From Sinanaerobacter chloroacetimidivorans (GTDB lineage: Bacteria > Bacillota > Clostridia > Peptostreptococcales > Anaerovoracaceae): 64,000 nt of DNA. The stretch covers positions 51,510 to 115,509 of the forward strand of contig NZ_JAGSND010000014.1 in NCBI RefSeq assembly GCF_018128545.1. Direction: 5' to 3'. Position 1 is the first letter of the stretch, and each line of letters begins with the position of its first letter. This document shows positions 63,266-64,000 of this stretch, in pieces. The translations under genes were made by a program, and so were the position numbers. Under the pieces are notes generated by a model, which was given only the letters and a program-made list of their open reading frames with translations, had not been told where the DNA came from and did no database searches.

Positions 63266-63838
63266 TTGCCCAACATCTATTTGGATCCGTCGGTAGAGGA
63301 AAATGAATATGTAGGCGGAGGCAATGAGGAATATTACATGAACCTCATTGTTGATGCCATGATACCCTATTTAAATATTGCCGGTATCGGGTTTGTAAGA
63401 AATAATCCGGATAATACATTAAATCAAATTATTGATCAATCCAATGCCGGAAATTATGATCTGCATTTATCCCTTCGATCAACTCCAGCCTTGCAGATCC
63501 AGCAGGGGCCGATCGTTTATTATGACGCGTACAGAACGGAAGCACAGAGCGCAGCATATAAAATAACCAGGAATTTATGGTCAATCTATCCGGACCCCAA
63601 CTTGGTGAATATGGTTCCCAATTCCACCTTATCACAGATTGCATTGACGAATGCGCCTACCGTTCTGATAGACCTTGTCAATCCTAGGAATTATGAAGAT
63701 ACGGAGTGGCTGCGGAATAATATCTATAAGGTTGCCAGGAACTTGGTTTTCGGGCTTACGGATTATTTTCAAATTCCATTTAATGTGAGACGTGATCCAA
63801 TTGAATCAAGACCGGAAAATGTTAATGTACAAGGATAA
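63266..63838 (+). CDS. degenerate N-acetylmuramoyl-L-alanine amidase homologue
   Basis: 190 aa from TTG 63266, preceded by GGGGGGTG. The layout follows clostridial amidase_3 proteins: IYLDPS at the first strand, GGGNEEYYMNLIVDAMIPYL, LHLSLRSTPA and APTVLIDLVNPRNYED. The first zinc-binding His (normally DPGH) is absent, since the sequence reads DPSVEENE, and the second (normally a His in SxHSNA) is Arg in LSLRST. The Glu of NEEYYM remains. It is therefore probably not an active zinc amidase. It lies downstream of rpsI where cwlD is found in some Clostridia. Non-secreted, with no signal peptide. Confidence 0.72.
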   Translation: MPNIYLDPSVEENEYVGGGNEEYYMNLIVDAMIPYLNIAGIGFVRNNPDNTLNQIIDQSNAGNYDLHLSLRSTPALQIQQGPIVYYDAYRTEAQSAAYKITRNLWSIYPDPNLVNMVPNSTLSQIALTNAPTVLIDLVNPRNYEDTEWLRNNIYKVARNLVFGLTDYFQIPFNVRRDPIESRPENVNVQG

Positions 63839-63847
63839 TGGATGTTG

Positions 63848-64000
63848 TATAATATTAAAAGATAAAAAATTGGAAAAGCTGTCAGAGGATATCGTACAAT
63901 TCATTCGCTTTTCAAAATAATATGGTAGTGTCAAGTGGTTTATGAAAACCGGAGCGAAAGAAGAAGGCTCAAATAGAACCTTGAAAATTGCAAGTACTCA
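63848..64000 (+). promoter_or_regulatory. probable leader of an rRNA operon, cut by the window edge
   Basis: A TATAAT occurs at 63848-63853. Near the edge, AACCTTGAAAATTGCAAG (63979-63996) resembles the spacer motif CCTTGAAAACTGCA that borders 16S and 23S genes in many Clostridia. No rRNA coding sequence is inside the window, so this is an inference from a short motif. Confidence 0.4.

Noticed and set aside
1..64000. CRISPR arrays, prophage or complete insertion sequences
   Set aside because: The repeats seen are short tandem units at gene ends or hairpins. No spaced direct repeats, transposase, integrase or phage structural genes are visible.

Overview
The window looks like a chromosome segment of an anaerobic, low-to-moderate GC Firmicute of the class Clostridia. 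Reasons: strong AAGGAGG-type ribosome sites, the neighbourhood rho / DUF1385 / prmC / rpmE / prfA / tsaC / rpiB / upp / tyrS, tandem LCP wall ligases, an SLH-domain surface protein, a YtaF-type sporulation protein, a crotonase-pathway 3-hydroxybutyryl-CoA dehydrogenase and many amine/amino-acid transporters. An amino-acid or amine-fermenting clostridium (Anaerovoracaceae-like) would fit, but the species is not decided here. No tRNA gene, CRISPR array, integrase or complete insertion sequence was seen.

Layout. (1) 1-9000: a secreted protein and a divergent unknown gene sharing ECF-type promoters, then a nucleotide-sugar 4,6-dehydratase, pgi, hbd and two LCP paralogues separated by a 114-nt cloverleaf-like element. 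(2) 9000-13900: SLH protein, rho, DUF1385, prmC. (3) 13900-26800: a cluster of coenzyme B12-dependent diol/glycerol-dehydratase-like proteins. It has three large subunits, two free medium subunits plus a third fused to large subunit 3, two small subunits, a two-subunit reactivase, an ethanolamine-type permease, a PEBP-like protein and a DUF2294-like protein. No microcompartment, aldehyde or alcohol dehydrogenase genes are present. The cluster sits inside what is usually a continuous rho-prfA housekeeping neighbourhood. (4) 26900-32000: rpmE, prfA, tsaC, rpiB, upp, tyrS. (5) 32000-35500: an AT-rich accessory patch with an ECF sigma factor, a secreted protein and a lipoprotein. (6) 35600-43400: a fructosamine (Amadori product) module with kinase, two GntR regulators, SIS deglycase and a Pot-type ABC importer. 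(7) 43700-54000: ABC/FtsX exporter with a large exported partner, overlapping an NtrB/NtrC-type two-component pair, then a permease-isochorismatase unit behind a textbook sigma-54 promoter. (8) 54100-60500: LuxR regulator, YtaF, agmatinase-family enzyme, amino-acid permease, lipoprotein amidohydrolase and a gene remnant. (9) 60580-64000: DUF421 protein, rplM-rpsI, a stalk-domain protein, a degenerate amidase, and what looks like the leader of an rRNA operon at the right edge.

How it fits together. Several units handle nitrogen-rich small molecules: the dehydratase cluster with an ethanolamine-type permease, the fructosamine module, the sigma-54 amine permease with a hydrolase, and the agmatinase with a permease. 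The main candidate for something undescribed is the dehydratase cluster. Copy 1 has changed the two residues that set substrate preference in the Klebsiella enzyme. Copy 3 is a large::medium fusion that has lost a catalytic-site histidine and has no small subunit of its own. Other signals are an ECF promoter set of identical architecture at four places, a cloverleaf element, a long hairpin before the reactivase, and short tandem duplications that straddle the stop codons of five unrelated genes.
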